Assembly: GCA_038373885.1 (NCBI GenBank)
Contig: JAWZYV010019947.1
Coordinates: 62,001 to 126,000 of the forward strand
DNA: 64,000 bases
Reading direction: 5' to 3'
Source: Cheiracanthium punctorium
Lineage: Eukaryota; Arthropoda; Arachnida; Araneae; Cheiracanthiidae
The translations under genes were made by a program, and so were the position numbers. The notes below the pieces were generated by a model. The model worked only from the letters and a program-made list of their open reading frames with translations. It had not been told where the DNA came from and did no database searches. This document shows, one piece after another, positions 21,275 through 33,326 of this stretch (its first letter is position 1; every line of letters begins with the position of its first letter).

Positions 21275-22480
21275 AAATGGGCGATAGTCAGTCATTTCGT
21301 CCATGCCCAAAGTATCGCCATTTGTCATAGTTCTTGGCGAGTTTTGGCGAAATATCGCCAAATTTGGCGATAATCTCTCATTGTTGGTCCATGCTTAATA
21401 TCTCGCCAAATGTCGTCGACATTGACGAGTTTCGCCGAAATATCGCCAAATTTGGCGCCAAAAATTATTTCGTATTTTGTATAACTCTAAAACTTTAACC
21501 CGTAGAATTTTGAACTTTTGTATTTAGAACTATATTATAATATCTAACTGTTTTCAATATCTTTTTTGACAGCAATCCACTAAGAATTTATTTATAGGGT
21601 GAGCCAAATGACTTTAAATACATTAAGGTGTATGGATGCATTCAATTCATTGAAAGTCTGTGGTCAATGACTACTGTGGCTATCCCCAAAATCTCGCAAA
21701 CTATCTCAAGTTTGTCGGCTTTTTGTGAAATATCGCCAAATAAAGTGTCAGAAGGAAATCTTTCAAATTGAACTCAGCTTGGCGATATCGAAATATTTGG
21801 CTAGAAATCGCTAAACCTTACTATTATTGATATTTTATCTCTTTCAAACAAATAAGTTTAGAGGAAGTGCGTAGAAAACATTTTTATTTAATAGACGTGC
21901 AAGGAAGTCATGTGTTGGACACATCAGATTTTTTTGTATCCCAAAACAGTTTTTGTTATTTCTTAAAATAAAAAAAATTCTGTTTTGAGATATAGCCATT
22001 TATTTGCTCCGGGGATGAGTAAAAATTGTGATTTTAGGATCTTTTTTTCAAAAGCTGTAGAATTTTTAATTGAAATAGCAGGAAGATCAGATAGGGCTTA
22101 TTAGAAAGCTTAAAGAATGGACTTTTAAATGCGCAGCGTATAATAAAACAGATTTATGTTAAGTTTAAATAAAGATTTTTGGACATCACGTAATCCTTCA
22201 AACTAATGTTTGTCATTTTAGGCATTAAAAAAAAAAAAAAAAAATACAATTAAGGACTTACAGTAACAAATCACTTTTTTTTCCTGTTATACTTGCATAT
22301 CAATACTATATGCAGAAAAAAAACTGAGTTGTTGATGATATATGTTGAGATTTTAAGCATGGACCAAACAATGACTGACTATTGCAAAATTTGGCGATAT
22401 TTCAGCAAAACTCACCAAAGTCGACGACAGATGGCGCGATTTAAGCATGGATCTGACAATGACTGACAACAGATGTAATA
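21275..22480. repeat. TTGGCGA-rich foldback repeat, two tandem left units and one inverted right unit
   Basis: Unit 1 (about 21288-21373) and unit 2 (about 21374-21460) share the order CATTGTTGGTCCATGC, then a variable part, then GAAATATCGCCAAATTTGGC. A mirrored unit lies at about 22357-22475 (GCATGGACCAAACAATGACT, AATTTGGCGATATTTC). The 900 bp between is AT-rich without a gene. Reads as an old non-autonomous foldback element; no target duplication found. Confidence 0.55.
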
Positions 22481-23552
22481 TACTGAAGTTGTTCATACGC
22501 ATTAATATATTGGAATTCTTTTGGATGATTTTGTAAATAAACTCTCCAGTAGATTGGAACCAAAAATCGACATGCACAACTAGATGTTACATCAATCTTA
22601 TATATGAAATTTCAACATACTACGACTAATAGTTTTTGAGATTTGAGAGTTAAATAGATACATACGTACACCAAAAGTCGCCAAGCTTGGCGACTTTTGG
22701 CATAATTTTTGAGGGAGGCATGTGACTGTGGTCAGACTATTACCTAACTACAGGGTAGAACGATATTGTACTTGAAATGGATGCATGTCCCTAAAATTGC
22801 CATTGACTGTAATGTATTGGAAATCTTTTGAGTGTTCCTGTACCAAAACTATAAATGATAAAGACACTATTTTCGATGGAGAAATTCATTTTGTAACTCT
22901 TAACAACATACATCACTTCTGCGTCATTTGAAATCAGGGTTGGAAAAAAACCAGTTTTTTTTTTTTTGGTTTTTATAAAAATTCCTTCTATAATTACATA
23001 TTTATAAGTAAAATTATTTGTAAAATGTTCGATAAAAATTAATATTCCTTTCCTTCTGAAAATAATTAAAACAAAGTAAATAAACAATTGTTGCTATACT
23101 TACATGGACATTGAAATCATTCAATTTTAATATTTTATTTAGAGGTACTATTTTTTTATATTTATTATCTACTCATATAATACGCTAATGTATGCGGTAC
23201 CAAAATTGATGATATTTTTATGCTGGGAGCGGCAAGAACTAGATGTAAGCATTTACGTAATAATAACACATGCGCAAAAATCCAAATAACAGTTCAATGA
23301 CGTCAAGTGAAGCAAGCATATTCGTTACTGGTTACGTATGCCAAGCAGTAGCTAGATTACAAAATAACAATGCATATGTGAAAAAGCAAGATCTTTTGGA
23401 TCTTTTTACATCGTGTTTATTGCACATTTAAATAAAAACCACTTTGCAGTGGGCTGAAGCATATTTTAGCCAATTCCTGTTTCCATACACGAAAAAGCAA
23501 AATGTTTCGTTTTGGTTTGATTAATGGCAATACTACTCTGAGCGATCTGCCA
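22481..23552. other. Unassigned sequence between repeats
   Basis: AT-rich with no recognised exon. A palindromic GTCGCCAAGCTTGGCGAC sits near 22677-22694, in line with the TTGGCGA repeats to the left. Confidence 0.35.
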
Positions 23553-23720
23553 AGGATCGGGAGTGCCTTGGCAGGAGGACTTTCTAAGGGGTTCTAACGT
23601 GTATTCATGTTACATCTGGAGAAAACCTACCAAAACTCCAGACCATTAGATTGACAGCTGCGTGATGGGACCCAAATGTGGGACCTTCACACTTCGGCCA
23701 TCTACCATTTTCAATGACAT
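23553..23720 (-). mobile_element. SINE family S, copy 2
   Basis: On the minus strand: AAATGGTAGATGGCCGAAG, then CTGTCAATCTAATGGTCTGG, AGTTTTGGTAGG, CCAGATGTAACATGAATAC and GTTAGAACCCCTTAGAAAG. These parts occur in the same order in the plus-strand copy at 62055-62280. Confidence 0.65.
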
Positions 23721-25031
23721 TACCACTGTGCCATGATCCATGATGAGGACCAAAAAATCTTTAGGATCTATTCACATGTTCTATGGGTAATAATATTTTT
23801 CCTTTTAGTCAATAAATGTGGTACTGCTTTAAAAACGATATTTTACAATTTTTTTGTAATTAAACTGTTTGAATTATCCCTCTGTTAAAGATATTTGCTC
23901 AGTATTCCTTATCTCCAGCAGAACAAACTGGACCCATTTCCTTCTTTTCAAGGAGCAGGCTCGGTGAGTACAATAGAGAAGGTCCTGGGTGGCTCCTCCC
24001 TATATAATACAGCCATGATTACTAGGCATATAACGAGAGAACCACTGTATCTCTCAAAATACATGTTAAATCTGCAGACTCATAATACAGACAAACATGA
24101 GATTGATATTCACAGAAAATTTTCAACATTTGCGGACAACTTTGGTATTAAATCATGTTACAAAATGATCAATGAATTTCAAACATAAAAAAATTTATAA
24201 GCAGTAGTAACGGATAAAAATATATTGTAATACTTTAAGCTTGTGTTAATTTAAAATAATGTGGTTTGCTACTGACAGCAATACAAGACTCTGAAGGCAC
24301 ACTTTTTTTTTTTTCAGAAAATTTTCATTTCAGTTCAGAGTTTACCTAGTAAATTTATGATTTCTCATATCTTGACCAATATGGGACTTTTTGTAAGAAT
24401 TTCACAGGCATGAAAGTTTTCAGTCTTTTCACTGAATTCAGTCTTTTTTTAACATCCTTTGGTTGTTTTTGAGATCTGCGCTAATGAATTTAGTCATACT
24501 GAATACAGTGATACAATGAATATTAGTTTAATAACGAATACATGTGAAAGAATAACAGGTAATATGTTAAATGCATAATAATTTATTTGTTCTGTATGAT
24601 CCACAGTAAAGTTTAGTCTTTTTAGCTGTTTCATGCTTTCATGCCTGACCTACCTATAAGTGATGAATAATTTAGACCTTGCAAAAAAAAGTACAAATTG
24701 GAAAAACGGAAAAAAAAAAAAGTTAACAGGGGTTAATACAGATAAAAATTGGGTCTGTTTTGCGGCCCCTTCACAAGTTAAATCGATTAAGATGGCCCCT
24801 TCACAAAAATGCAACCGATTAAAACAGTCATTCATTGTCATTTTATCCTACATTATAATCTGTTTTATCAATTATTTAACAAAAAAAAAAATGGCTTTTG
24901 TTGAAATTTCACAAAAATAAGTGTTGAAATTCACAAAATTAAGTCTTCAAATTTACACAAATAAGCCATTTTCACAAAAATGGGACACTGGAAAAATTTC
25001 CTGGATCCACCCCTGGTTAATAATAATAATA

Positions 25032-25067
<36 letters not shown>

Positions 25068-25309
25068 AATGCCAAAATCTGAGAAACTTCATGACCTAAA
25101 GTCTCAAATTATGAGACCATTTCTTGACTTTGCAGAGACATTTTGTAAATTTCACTACCTGGCACACTGATTTATTGAGTTTTACTGAAATTTTTAAAAA
25201 ATTGTGACTTTCCTTAACTTTATGTTATTAATTATCTGTAAAAAATTTAAGCTCGTAACTTTTATCTGTTTTTTGTTTTTAATATGTTTACCTGATGTTG
25301 CAGAATGGG
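23721..25309. other. Unassigned intergenic sequence with repeat remnants
   Basis: No gene recognised. A diverged repeat related to 20800-21100 lies at 23890-24100. Around 24770-24990 the phrases CCCCTTCACAAAAATG and TTCACAAAAAT recur, and a terminus-like GGATCCACCCCTGG ends near 25014. A long A run fills 25028-25063. Confidence 0.35.
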
Positions 25310-25721
25310 TCATTTCGACCCAAAACTTCCCACGAGTCTGGATTCGGAAGTTCAAATTAAATAAATGTCATTATCATTCATAAAATAAATGGTAATGACA
25401 TAATAAATTCCATAATAGCATACCATTATGTCATTTTCATTGCAATGTGAATTTTACAAGTCGGGTCAATTTGAACCATACCGTGGTTTTAGGTATACCA
25501 ATCTCAAGTGACACGGTTCTAATAAGAATTATAGCAACAATATTTTTGTAATTTTAATGTAATATTAAACTTAATATGAATGTTAAGATTGAACTAATAT
25601 CATTACCATTAAAATATAACATTATTGTTGCATTGCAATGTGAATTCTGCAAGTTCGGTCACTTTGACCCAGCCCGCGGTTTTAGGTATATATCTGAAAC
25701 ACCGCGGTTCTAGTGTTAAAT
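25310..25721 (-). mobile_element. piggyBac-like terminal fragment
   Basis: Read on the minus strand it starts TTAACACTAGAACCGCGG (from about 25719). It contains two tandem diverged units with TAAAACCGCGG and GGGTCAAAGTGACC or GGGTCAAATTGACC-type motifs. Termini starting at TTAA with this composition are typical of piggyBac-type elements and MITEs. The opposite end was not found. Confidence 0.5.
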
Positions 25722-27678
25722 TAACAGCTGTATAATGAGGTTGCTCAATCTAATGACATCTCTTTAGGTTAAAAATGTTCCACTAATTGCCAATTTTAGA
25801 GTAGCAAGTACAGCCAAGGTTGCTAAGTCTACTGAAGGTTTTTCTGGTTGATTCATACTTTAATGCCTCCATTCCTGCCAATCTAAAAAACCTAAAACCA
25901 CTTCTGCTAGCTTAACAGGCATGGGTATATCTAAGAAATATGCATAAGTTTCAATGCCCCCAAAAGAGCTAGTTGAAAATCAAAGTGAACAAATTAGTAA
26001 TAAATGCACCAGTTACGAAATTTAAAGATACTTATAAAAACTACATTAATTAGCAACCCAAAATAAGTAAAAAAGTAATGCTGTACTTAGATGTTGTTCC
26101 AAACTGCCAATTTAACTCTAAATTATGATTGCCACATAAATACACAAAATCATCATGGTAACTGCATATGTATAGTCATTGCCATCTTGGCAAGAGTGGG
26201 GGCATTAAAGTAGGGAATGAAACGGTTTTTCTTTTAGGTTAACAACAGGCTAATGAAAGTTGATTTTCATGCAGATGTACAGCAAGTTACAGAATCTGCT
26301 GAAGTTGCTTTAGGTTAAAAAGTACAGTTGGACTTAGTGGCATTGACTTTGCTCTGTAGTCAAGTATATGCAACTTGAATTTTTAAAATTTGCATTTGTT
26401 TCACTGATAAATGATGATGATTGTTAGATGGTAACAACTTTGGTTAAGGTGTTGGGGGGGGGGGGGAATTGCCAAATACCAACATTGGGAGGAAAATGAA
26501 AGTCGTCAAAAAGGCTTGCAACCCAGTTAGCAGATATTTCCCATTTTAATAATACAAGTTATAAGTTTGTTTCAAAGCAAATTCTAAAATTCTTGACGTC
26601 ACACAGTATACTCTATTTAGTGTTTCGAAACAGTAACTATGTTTTTAATGTGAATAATACTTATCTTGAATCATCCAAAAATTTTATAATTTAGTAAATA
26701 AATACATAAATTCTAACTGCTTAAAAATACTGGTCTGATTATATACTGGGATATATATATATATAGAATCCATACTATGAAATGCAAAGTAATCGAGTTT
26801 GATAACAGAAATTATAATAAAATGACTGCATACTAAATGTAAACAAAAAAAATTATTCCAAACAAAACTACTATTCCATTATACACGGACAGCATGATAA
26901 CAAACACATAGTACTTAACTGTTAAAATTTTCGTGCTAAACTGGTATTAACACAAATGGGAGAGTATTTTAAAGGCTTATCAACAATATCATCATCACAA
27001 CGGCTACATGTCATATCAAGTTTTTAACAGTTTACTGTAATAAAAATACTGATACAATGACAGATAATTATACATAAGAATAACCTGAAAGCTTACTTGT
27101 AATACTTCTTTGTCAGAAATCGAATTATATTGACTTATTATACATTAAAGTTCCAAAATTAAACGATTTTTTTCCCCTACCGCCATTGATTTAAACTTTA
27201 TCAAAAACTTTTACAATTTACAGAAATAATAGATTCGGAATGAACGATTCATCTATTGGCGCCAATGTATAGGCAAAAGAATAAGCATTTGAGATCATTC
27301 CGACGCTCAGTTTTCATACTGTTCATGATTTTCTATAGAAGAAAAGTCATCGAAAAGATTATTAAAGTTAATTTTTACGCTATTGGGCAATTGTGTTGTA
27401 AATTAAAAGAGTTTTCATTGATGAAATTGAGGTCAGAAATTTAACTGCTGTTTAGGCATACTGCTCTGGACTGTGGACGTTATGACGATACCGACATCGA
27501 TTCCACTTTGACTTTTCCTCCTTGGCTTTGGCTTTATTGTTTGTTTGTGTTTTGGTTTGTACCTGCCAGGCTGACAGTTTCACATTTGTCATTTAAATGT
27601 TGTTAGAGATAAATTTCATTTAATAATACTTCTTATTTTTAAGTAATAGTTTTATTGATTGAGCTCTACGCAGTAAAA
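25722..27678. promoter_or_regulatory. Upstream region and 5' UTR of the HEAT-repeat gene (position inferred)
   Basis: This unannotated stretch precedes the plus-strand start codon at 27679 and lies between the two divergent genes. Its last 200 bp (about 27480-27678) is less AT-biased, with CTTGGCTTTGGCTTTATTG and a C/T-rich tract; it is the likely promoter/UTR zone. No TATA box or initiator can be fixed by eye. A (TA)n microsatellite sits near 26751-26764 and a G run at 26454-26466. Confidence 0.35.
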
Positions 27679-28003
27679 ATGAAAGATTTAAATGAAGTCT
27701 GTACTTCCTTATTCAGCGCTCGAAAACTAGATCGGGATCAAGGTGTTAATCATTTAAATGACTATTTGATTCATGCTAAAAGTGTAGACATTCATTCTGT
27801 TGAACAAATGCTTCTAAAGCCATTTAACAACACGTCAACTGACTGGGAGTCAAAGCATGGATCTTTATTAGGGAGTAAAGCTCTGATAATGCACTTTAAA
27901 CAGCGAGAATATGATGAAGAATCTGAAAAGTTTCTTCAAACAGTTTACCAGTTTTGTTTAGACTTATTGACAGATTCCGAAGTCAGGATTCGGCTTGCCG
28001 CAG
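27679..28003 (+). CDS. HEAT/ARM-repeat-like protein, exon 1 (start codon)
   Basis: ATG at 27679 in good context (AAAAATGAAAG) opens MKDLNEVCTSLFSARKLDRD, with no in-frame ATG upstream. The 108-codon exon ends at CAG|GTTTGT. It reads as alpha-helical solenoid: TDWESKHGSLLGSKALIM resembles HEAT motifs in which WExRHGxxLG opens a repeat, and LTDSEVRIRLAAG another. With the five downstream exons the frame is open for 317 codons without a stop: 325+191+71+167+89+110 nt, phases 1, 0, 2, 1, 0, 2. Later exons contain RFVRETGYYVLGSLVSC and DNWSQVRLASSECARKF, repeated 'xVRxxA/T' helices typical of HEAT/ARM arrays. HEAT proteins act as scaffolds; this one's partner is unknown. I recognise it as a conserved animal-type protein but cannot name it with confidence. 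Confidence 0.88.
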
Positions 28004-28534
28004 GTTTGTTTTTGACTCATAAATCATTAGCGTAGAGTTATATGGGCCCGTGGGGCTCCAGCCCCCCCAATAAATTGTGAATAGGGGCTGAGCCCACCCA
28101 ATAATTTACCACTAAATACAAAAAACTAATTTATACTAATATTAAAAAAAAAGTATTTCACGCCATTTACAAACGTTTAAAAAAAAACCTATACTTTTAA
28201 AAATTTTCTTCTTTTGATTTCAATCATGATTTAGTATTCATTGTGACGCCACATAACACACAATGTTACTATAAGCTGCCCTCGCCAGACTCTGGTTAAT
28301 TAAAATCAGATTATGCAATGTAAAGTATGTAATGAAGAAAAGTTCAGATGTGTCTAAAATGCACTATCTCATTGAAAATGTTTTTTTTTTCCCTATTGGA
28401 ATTTTACTTTGCTTCTATTTTTAACTTATAACGTGGTAGAAAGATACTAGCATGGATACTTACCTTACATATGTGTAGAATTCTATGGACCCATAGAGCT
28501 CGAGCGCCTCCAATAATTTACACTTATATATAGT

Positions 28535-28718
28535 AAGTCATAGCTGCCAACTACTACGGAATATAATTAACCACTTTTTGTAAATATATTTTTAAATTAT
28601 TTTTTTCAAAATAGTAAACAGATCGAGCGCACAGCACAAAAATTTTGCTATATTTTAAGCCGAAAAATCATGTAGAAAAGTGGTTAATTATATTCCGTAC
28701 TACTTTGCAGTTATGAGT
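28535..28718. mobile_element. Short palindromic MITE
   Basis: CATAGCTGCCAACTACTACG continues to GGAATATAATTAACCAC and is mirrored at 28680-28718 (GTGGTTAATTATATTCC, then TTGCAGTTATG). The terminus resembles those of the hAT family at 14985 and 46477 (CTGCCAAC next to ACTACGGA). No clear target duplication. Confidence 0.6.
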
Positions 28719-28883
28719 AATGCTGAAGATTCCCATTTTTCCCTAGTGACCACTGGCTCCTAAATCAATTTTGTCTAGGAGCCAGTACTTCCCGCAATCT
28801 CTAACACATTGGCTATGATAAGTATGCACATAATTGGTAGTATTTGTTTCATTTGCTTGTACTAGAGCTTTAGAGCATGCATT

Positions 28884-29058
28884 CAGGGGCGTAGCTAAGG
28901 GTGGGGGTTAGGGGGTTCATAACCCCCCCCCCCCCATGAGAAATTTTTTGCCATACAAAATATATATTCTTCACTACATTATCACACACACGTATACATA
29001 TATATGAGTTGTAGTAGTCATAACCCCCCCCCATGAAAAATTTCTGGCTACGCCCCTG
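28884..29058. mobile_element. hAT-like MITE CAGGGGCGTAGC
   Basis: CAGGGGCGTAGC and GCTACGCCCCTG are exact inverted ends of a 175-bp element. It contains long C runs and TTGCCATACAAAATATATAT. Read inverted, it matches the larger element at 32785-33326 on both sides of that element's internal insertion, so it serves as its empty-site form. Confidence 0.75.
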
Positions 29059-29092
<34 letters not shown>

Positions 29093-29324
29093 TGAGTGGT
29101 AATAATAGATAACAGAGATAATTAAAACTAAATTTAAAGAAAATCTATTTTTAAGTGACTACTGAAAAGTGCAAGTTGATGATAATTAAGAAATAAATGG
29201 TTGGAAATTTTAAACTTATGAAATCATTTATATAGCAATAGCACATATATTTATCTCCAAACACTAAAACTGAAAACAAACAAAATATTATTCATAGCAT
29301 TTATTAAATAAATTATATTATGTG

Positions 29325-29793
29325 TCATTTTTCTATTAAATTTGGTCGTCTTGGTAGGATGCTGTCATCCCACCACAATTTGATACTTTTTGCTGGTTCA
29401 AAAGTTTGTAAAGTAAGGCCTAAACACTTAATGTAAAGCCTATTTTCAATAGTTTTTTGCTCCATTGATAGGGATTTCTCTCCTAAAATATTCTTTAATG
29501 CAGAAAAGACACGTTCTACATGAGCATTTGATGGAGAAACTGTTAATAAAATGGTCACAACATCCCTAAGAACATTGAAGCAGGTTAAGTTTGGAGATAA
29601 CTTAAACTTCATAAGCACTTCGGTTAAAGTTGGAGATCCTGACTGGTTCTTAAGGATGTGTTTAGCAAGTCTCCATTCCTCAAGTGCACATGCAGCATCT
29701 AATCCAAATATGTTGTGACCCTCATAATACAAGTTTAGTTCATCATTTTCTTCAACTTCCTTGGGTAAAAATATCTCTTCCCCCCCCCCCTCC
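29325..29793 (-). pseudogene. hAT transposase C-terminal (dimerisation) fragment
   Basis: On the minus strand an open frame from about 29793 (EEIFLPKEVEENDELN) to the stop at 29325 includes LRDVVTILLTVSPSNAHVER followed by VFSALKNILGEKSL. This is the hATC signature, where SNAxxERxFSxLKxI is the dimerisation core at the end of hAT transposases. The N-terminal zinc finger and catalytic RNase H part are absent: upstream is a G run and unrelated sequence. The fragment itself is intact over about 150 codons, so it is young or was kept. A transposon relic in antisense to the host gene is the simplest reading. Confidence 0.85.
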
Positions 29794-30062
29794 TCCCATA
29801 TGTTTTAAAGTATTTACTGCTATTTTACGAAGCTTACAATTTCCATTTTCAAATAATCAGTGTCCGATTCCATGTAAAACATCAGTTTTTATATACACAA
29901 AGGCGAATTTATAGAAATAAATAAATAACTTGTAAAAAGCTTCTTGCATTCCCTAAAAGTTCAGACAGTATAACACATGGCTGTTAAAACAAAACAGGCA
30001 GCCGGCTCCAGTCAAAAGTAAACAATTTTTGGTAAAATCATACAAGCCGGTGCCCACCCCAT

Positions 30063-30128
30063 GTAAACATGGCGACAGTCGCTGGAGCTTGGCGACCGCC
30101 AAGCTCCAGCGACTGTCGCCATGTTTAC
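30063..30128. repeat. Perfect hairpin, 32-bp arms and 2-base loop
   Basis: 30063-30094 is the exact reverse complement of 30097-30128 with AC between. The arms include CGACAGTCGCTGGAGCTTGG. The copy near 34871-34935 is much degraded. An unbroken palindrome this long is normally unstable, so this one is probably recent or was regenerated by gene conversion. Confidence 0.92.
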
Positions 30129-30136
30129 TAGTCATT

Positions 30137-30735
30137 CTAGGCAACCAGTGGTCCGTTTTTAACTAAAAAAACCCCAGTGGATTCAGCAACCTAGTTGTAC
30201 AGCTATCTAAACTAGGCAACCAGTGGTCTGTTTTTAACTAAAAAAACCTCAGTGGATTCAGCAACCTAGTTGTACAGCTATCTAAACTAGGCAACCAGTG
30301 GTCCGTTTTTAACTAAAAAAACCTCAGTGGATTCAGCAACCTAGCTGTACAGCTATCTAAACTAGGCAACCAGTGGCCCGTTTTTAACTAAAAAAACCTC
30401 AGTGGATTCAGCAACCTAGCTGTACAGCTATCTAAACTAGGCAACCAGTGGCCCGTTTTTAACTAAAAAAACCTCAGTGGATTCAGCAACCTAGTTGTAC
30501 AGCTATCTAAACTAGGCAACCAGTGGCCCGTTTTTAACTAAAAAAACCTCAGTGGATTCAGCAACCTAGTTGTACAGCTATGTAAACTACGCAACCAGTG
30601 GACCGTTTTTAACTAAAAAAAAACAACAACAGTGAACTAAGCAACCTAGTTGTACAGCTAATGTAAACTGGGCAAACACTGGCCCGTTTTCAACTCAAAA
30701 AAACATCGGCGGATTAAACAACCTAGTTGTACACC
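30137..30735 (+). repeat. 75-bp tandem minisatellite, about 8 units
   Basis: Unit starts (CTAGGCAACCAGTGG) fall at 30137, 30212, 30287, 30362, 30437, 30512 and 30587: an exact 75-bp step. A diverged last unit starts at about 30668. Each unit contains CCGTTTTTAACTAAAAAAAC and CAACCTAGTTGTACAGCTA. Inner units are nearly identical and the last two diverged, typical of array growth by unequal exchange. Confidence 0.95.
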
Positions 30736-32784
30736 TCTTATACAGTATGATTAGAATAGCACGTAAATAGCACTTACGAAAACATAAACACTTCAAATAT
30801 CTATTTAAAATTCACATTAAAAACCTTAAACATCGAAAGATTCGTTAAAAAACAACACTTACCTCTATTTTTTTGGTAAATAACCGCTCAGAAATGTCCC
30901 CAACACCCACCGGCTTATAACGTACTATATTTCTAACAAACACCCACAAATTCTTTTCTTATATTAACATAACACATTTCATTCCCTTCCATCAATAACA
31001 CAAACAATTTCAAATTCCCAAACCTGACGAAACACGTATTCTTTATGGTTGCCAGTCACAACTACCACCGGCAGTTGGCGGTGCATCGCTCACTCTCGCG
31101 TCAGATTGTTCGCCAATGATTTGTAAACAAAACATTGACATGTAAACAAGGCACCGTATACGGAATATAGTCCCAATTTTTTTTTTTTTTTTTCTCGCGG
31201 ACGGGCAGCTGTTGATTACGTAATGAGCGTGCTTCAGCAAATTGTTTGTTTTAAGCTTTGAATGTTGTGTGATAACTCTTCATGTTTATATTCATTATTA
31301 CTTTTCATGTTGGGATTTATTTTAAAAGCACTCAGTGTTTTCTGAGCTTGCCAATTACTCGTCTTTAGAAGAAATATTTAAAAAGGTTAGAAGACAATAA
31401 CTTACTATCGCATGTTTAGAATGCTGTAGAAAGTTCTTTTTTTTTTTAGATATTGGATTTTAAAAATCTGTTTTCACTATTTTCCAGTTCGCTAACTTCG
31501 ATTTAAAGTGCGTGCTCAGGCAAACATGGGATTATTTCTCTATTTTTATTTTTATATGTATTTTACATTTACAAGTAGTTCAGCAATTCAATTTTTTCTT
31601 CCATTAAAAAGCAGTGGCGAATCTAAGAGTCATTTCACACTTGAACCAAAATCTGCCGAGTTGTTAAGGAGTTTAATCTCTACCATTGAACCTAGGTTTA
31701 ACCTGTTCGGAGAAGCAGAACCTGTTCTAGACCGTTGGCTGTCCACATGAAAATTAAAAATTGGGTGCCTCTTTTTACAAACATTATGATTTAATTTTTC
31801 CCCGCCGCCCTTAAACTTGACCGCCCGCGTGCTGTGCACCATCATGCTCACGCTGGGATTGGTCCTACGGAGAAGACTCCCTTTCTAGCATCGCTTTGTT
31901 TTCAACCTAAAAATAAATATCTCCCCTCTAGTGTTCGTCTATGAAGGGTCAAGAGACAAAAGTAGACAGTTATGACTATTTTTCGGTTTTATTGGCAAGT
32001 TTGAAAGCGATTTCACACATAAGAAAATACCGCAAAAACCTGAGTTTCCCCTCACTTCAACTTAAAATCGGTTATTTTGAGGGGGGGGGTTATAATTGGG
32101 ATTAATAAAAAATTGCTTTTCTTTTGCCATTAATGCTTCGTGTTTATGCAAATTTTTGCTTAATTTATGCTAATTCTGTTGAATCTCACACAAAAAAATA
32201 CGCACATAGTAGTTTTATATACGCAAAAAAGCTGATTTTTAAAAAATCAGTGCATTTTTGCAACTGTGTAAACGGCACCAGAACAAAATAGAAGGTTCTA
32301 ATGATTCTACAAAGAATCCTCTTTTTATTTCATTCATTTGTTTTGACAGTGGCCAGCGAGGAAGTGTTGTCGCCGCATGGCAGAAAGTCCGGCGCGCCGA
32401 AGGCAGAGTTCCGAATTCCTCTGTTCCTCCTGCTTCAAGACCTCAGGGTGGGGGGATATTCGCCGCGCCGCTCGGATTTGTTGGCGCGTCAGAGAACTCA
32501 TTCCAGTGGCCGTCCGAGAAACACACTTTATTTGCTTCTGCGAGAAGGGGGGGGGTATTTTTGACAGCAAAAATCAAGATCATTCAACGTTGAGGAGGGG
32601 AGCGCGTATTTTATGGTAATTTAAAAAAATATTCTTAACGGGCAACGGAAAATCCCGGTAAATCATTATCTATGACTTGGCGCCTGGATGGGAATTAACT
32701 GGTGGCCAAACAAAATAATTTAGTCGCCAGCTGGCGACTGGGAATCTTCAGCTCTAGTTATGAGTAAGTTATATGTACATGAAT

Positions 32785-33326
32785 CAGTGGCGTAGCCAGA
32801 AATTTTTCATGGGGGGGGGGGGGTTACGACTTCTGCAACTCACATATATGTATACAGGTAGGGTTGCCAGGTCACCAAACCAAATAGCCGGACAAACGAG
32901 CCAGTTTGGCCAGAATTTTGGTAAAAAGGCCGGACAGCCTACAATATTGAGGATTTTGTCACGGTATTAATAGGTACGACAAAAAAAATTGTATGTAAAA
33001 TCAAGCTTTTTTGATTATTACCATGAATCTTGTTAAATTCTAATGAAATATAAATAACATCGAATGCCAAATCAGTTCAAGTACTTTATTACTAAACAGC
33101 CAACGTCACCATTAAAAAGCCTAACTAAAGCCAGACACCGTTAAGTTTGGCCGGACACGCAATCAAAAATCTTAACTATGTCCGGCTTTATTCGGACATC
33201 TGGCAATGCTATATACGGGTGTATGATAAGGGAGTGAAGAATATACATTTTGTATGGCAAACAATTTCTCATGGGGGGGGGGGGGGGGTTTAACCACCCT
33301 AATCCCCCCCCTTGGCTACTCCACTG
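32785..33326. mobile_element. hAT-like element CAGTGGCGTAGCC with near-exact 8-bp duplication
   Basis: The ends are CAGTGGCGTAGCCAG and CTTGGCTACTCCACTG, flanked by ACATGAAT (32777-32784) and ACGTGAAT (33327-33334). It is the same family as 28884-29058 and contains a second element at 32869-33211. Long G runs lie inside both ends. Confidence 0.75.
32869..33211. mobile_element. Nested inverted-terminus element TAGGGTTGCCAG
   Basis: Left end TAGGGTTGCCAG and right end CTGGCAATGCTA are imperfect inverts, flanked by TATACAGG (32861-32868) and TATACGGG (33212-33219). Repeated phrases AGCCGGACA and GGCCGGACA occur inside. The sister MITE at 28884-29058 lacks this block at the same place, which supports insertion. 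Confidence 0.7.

Larger units (their letters stand above)
30030..31170 (+). repeat. Compound repeat H, copy 1: hairpin, 75-bp minisatellite and 3' flank
   Basis: Order: GGTAAAATCATACAAG (30031), a perfect 32-bp-arm hairpin (30063-30128), eight units of a 75-bp minisatellite (30137 to about 30735), then a non-repetitive flank. The flank contains AAATAACCGCTCAGAAATGTCC, TTCATTCCCTTCCATCAATA and GGTTGCCAGTCACAACTACC, and ends at about TACGGAATATAGTCC. The same order occurs at 34842-36545. No protein is encoded. The flank match is high, so the two copies derive from one mobile or duplicated unit. Quoted motifs to compare: ACCGCTCAGAAATGTCC. Confidence 0.85.

Noticed and set aside
25265..25330. 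CCTGATGTTGCAGAATGGGTC, another hammerhead-like motif
   Set aside because: The core reads CTGATGT, not CTGANGA, and no GAAA follows at the right distance; it belongs to a piggyBac-like end.
28004..28035. Exon 1 of the HEAT gene continuing to its stop at 28033
   Set aside because: A donor sits at 28004, and protein and phase continuity resume precisely at 49617; the last residues of the unspliced frame are intronic.
30137..30735. Regular repeats reminiscent of a CRISPR array
   Set aside because: The whole 75-bp unit repeats, without unique spacers, inside a eukaryotic intron. It is a minisatellite.
32258..32619. Overlapping plus-strand frames of 80-111 codons in a GC-rich patch
   Set aside because: They lie in all frames of a GC-rich island, with no domain, splice sites or codon pattern favouring one.
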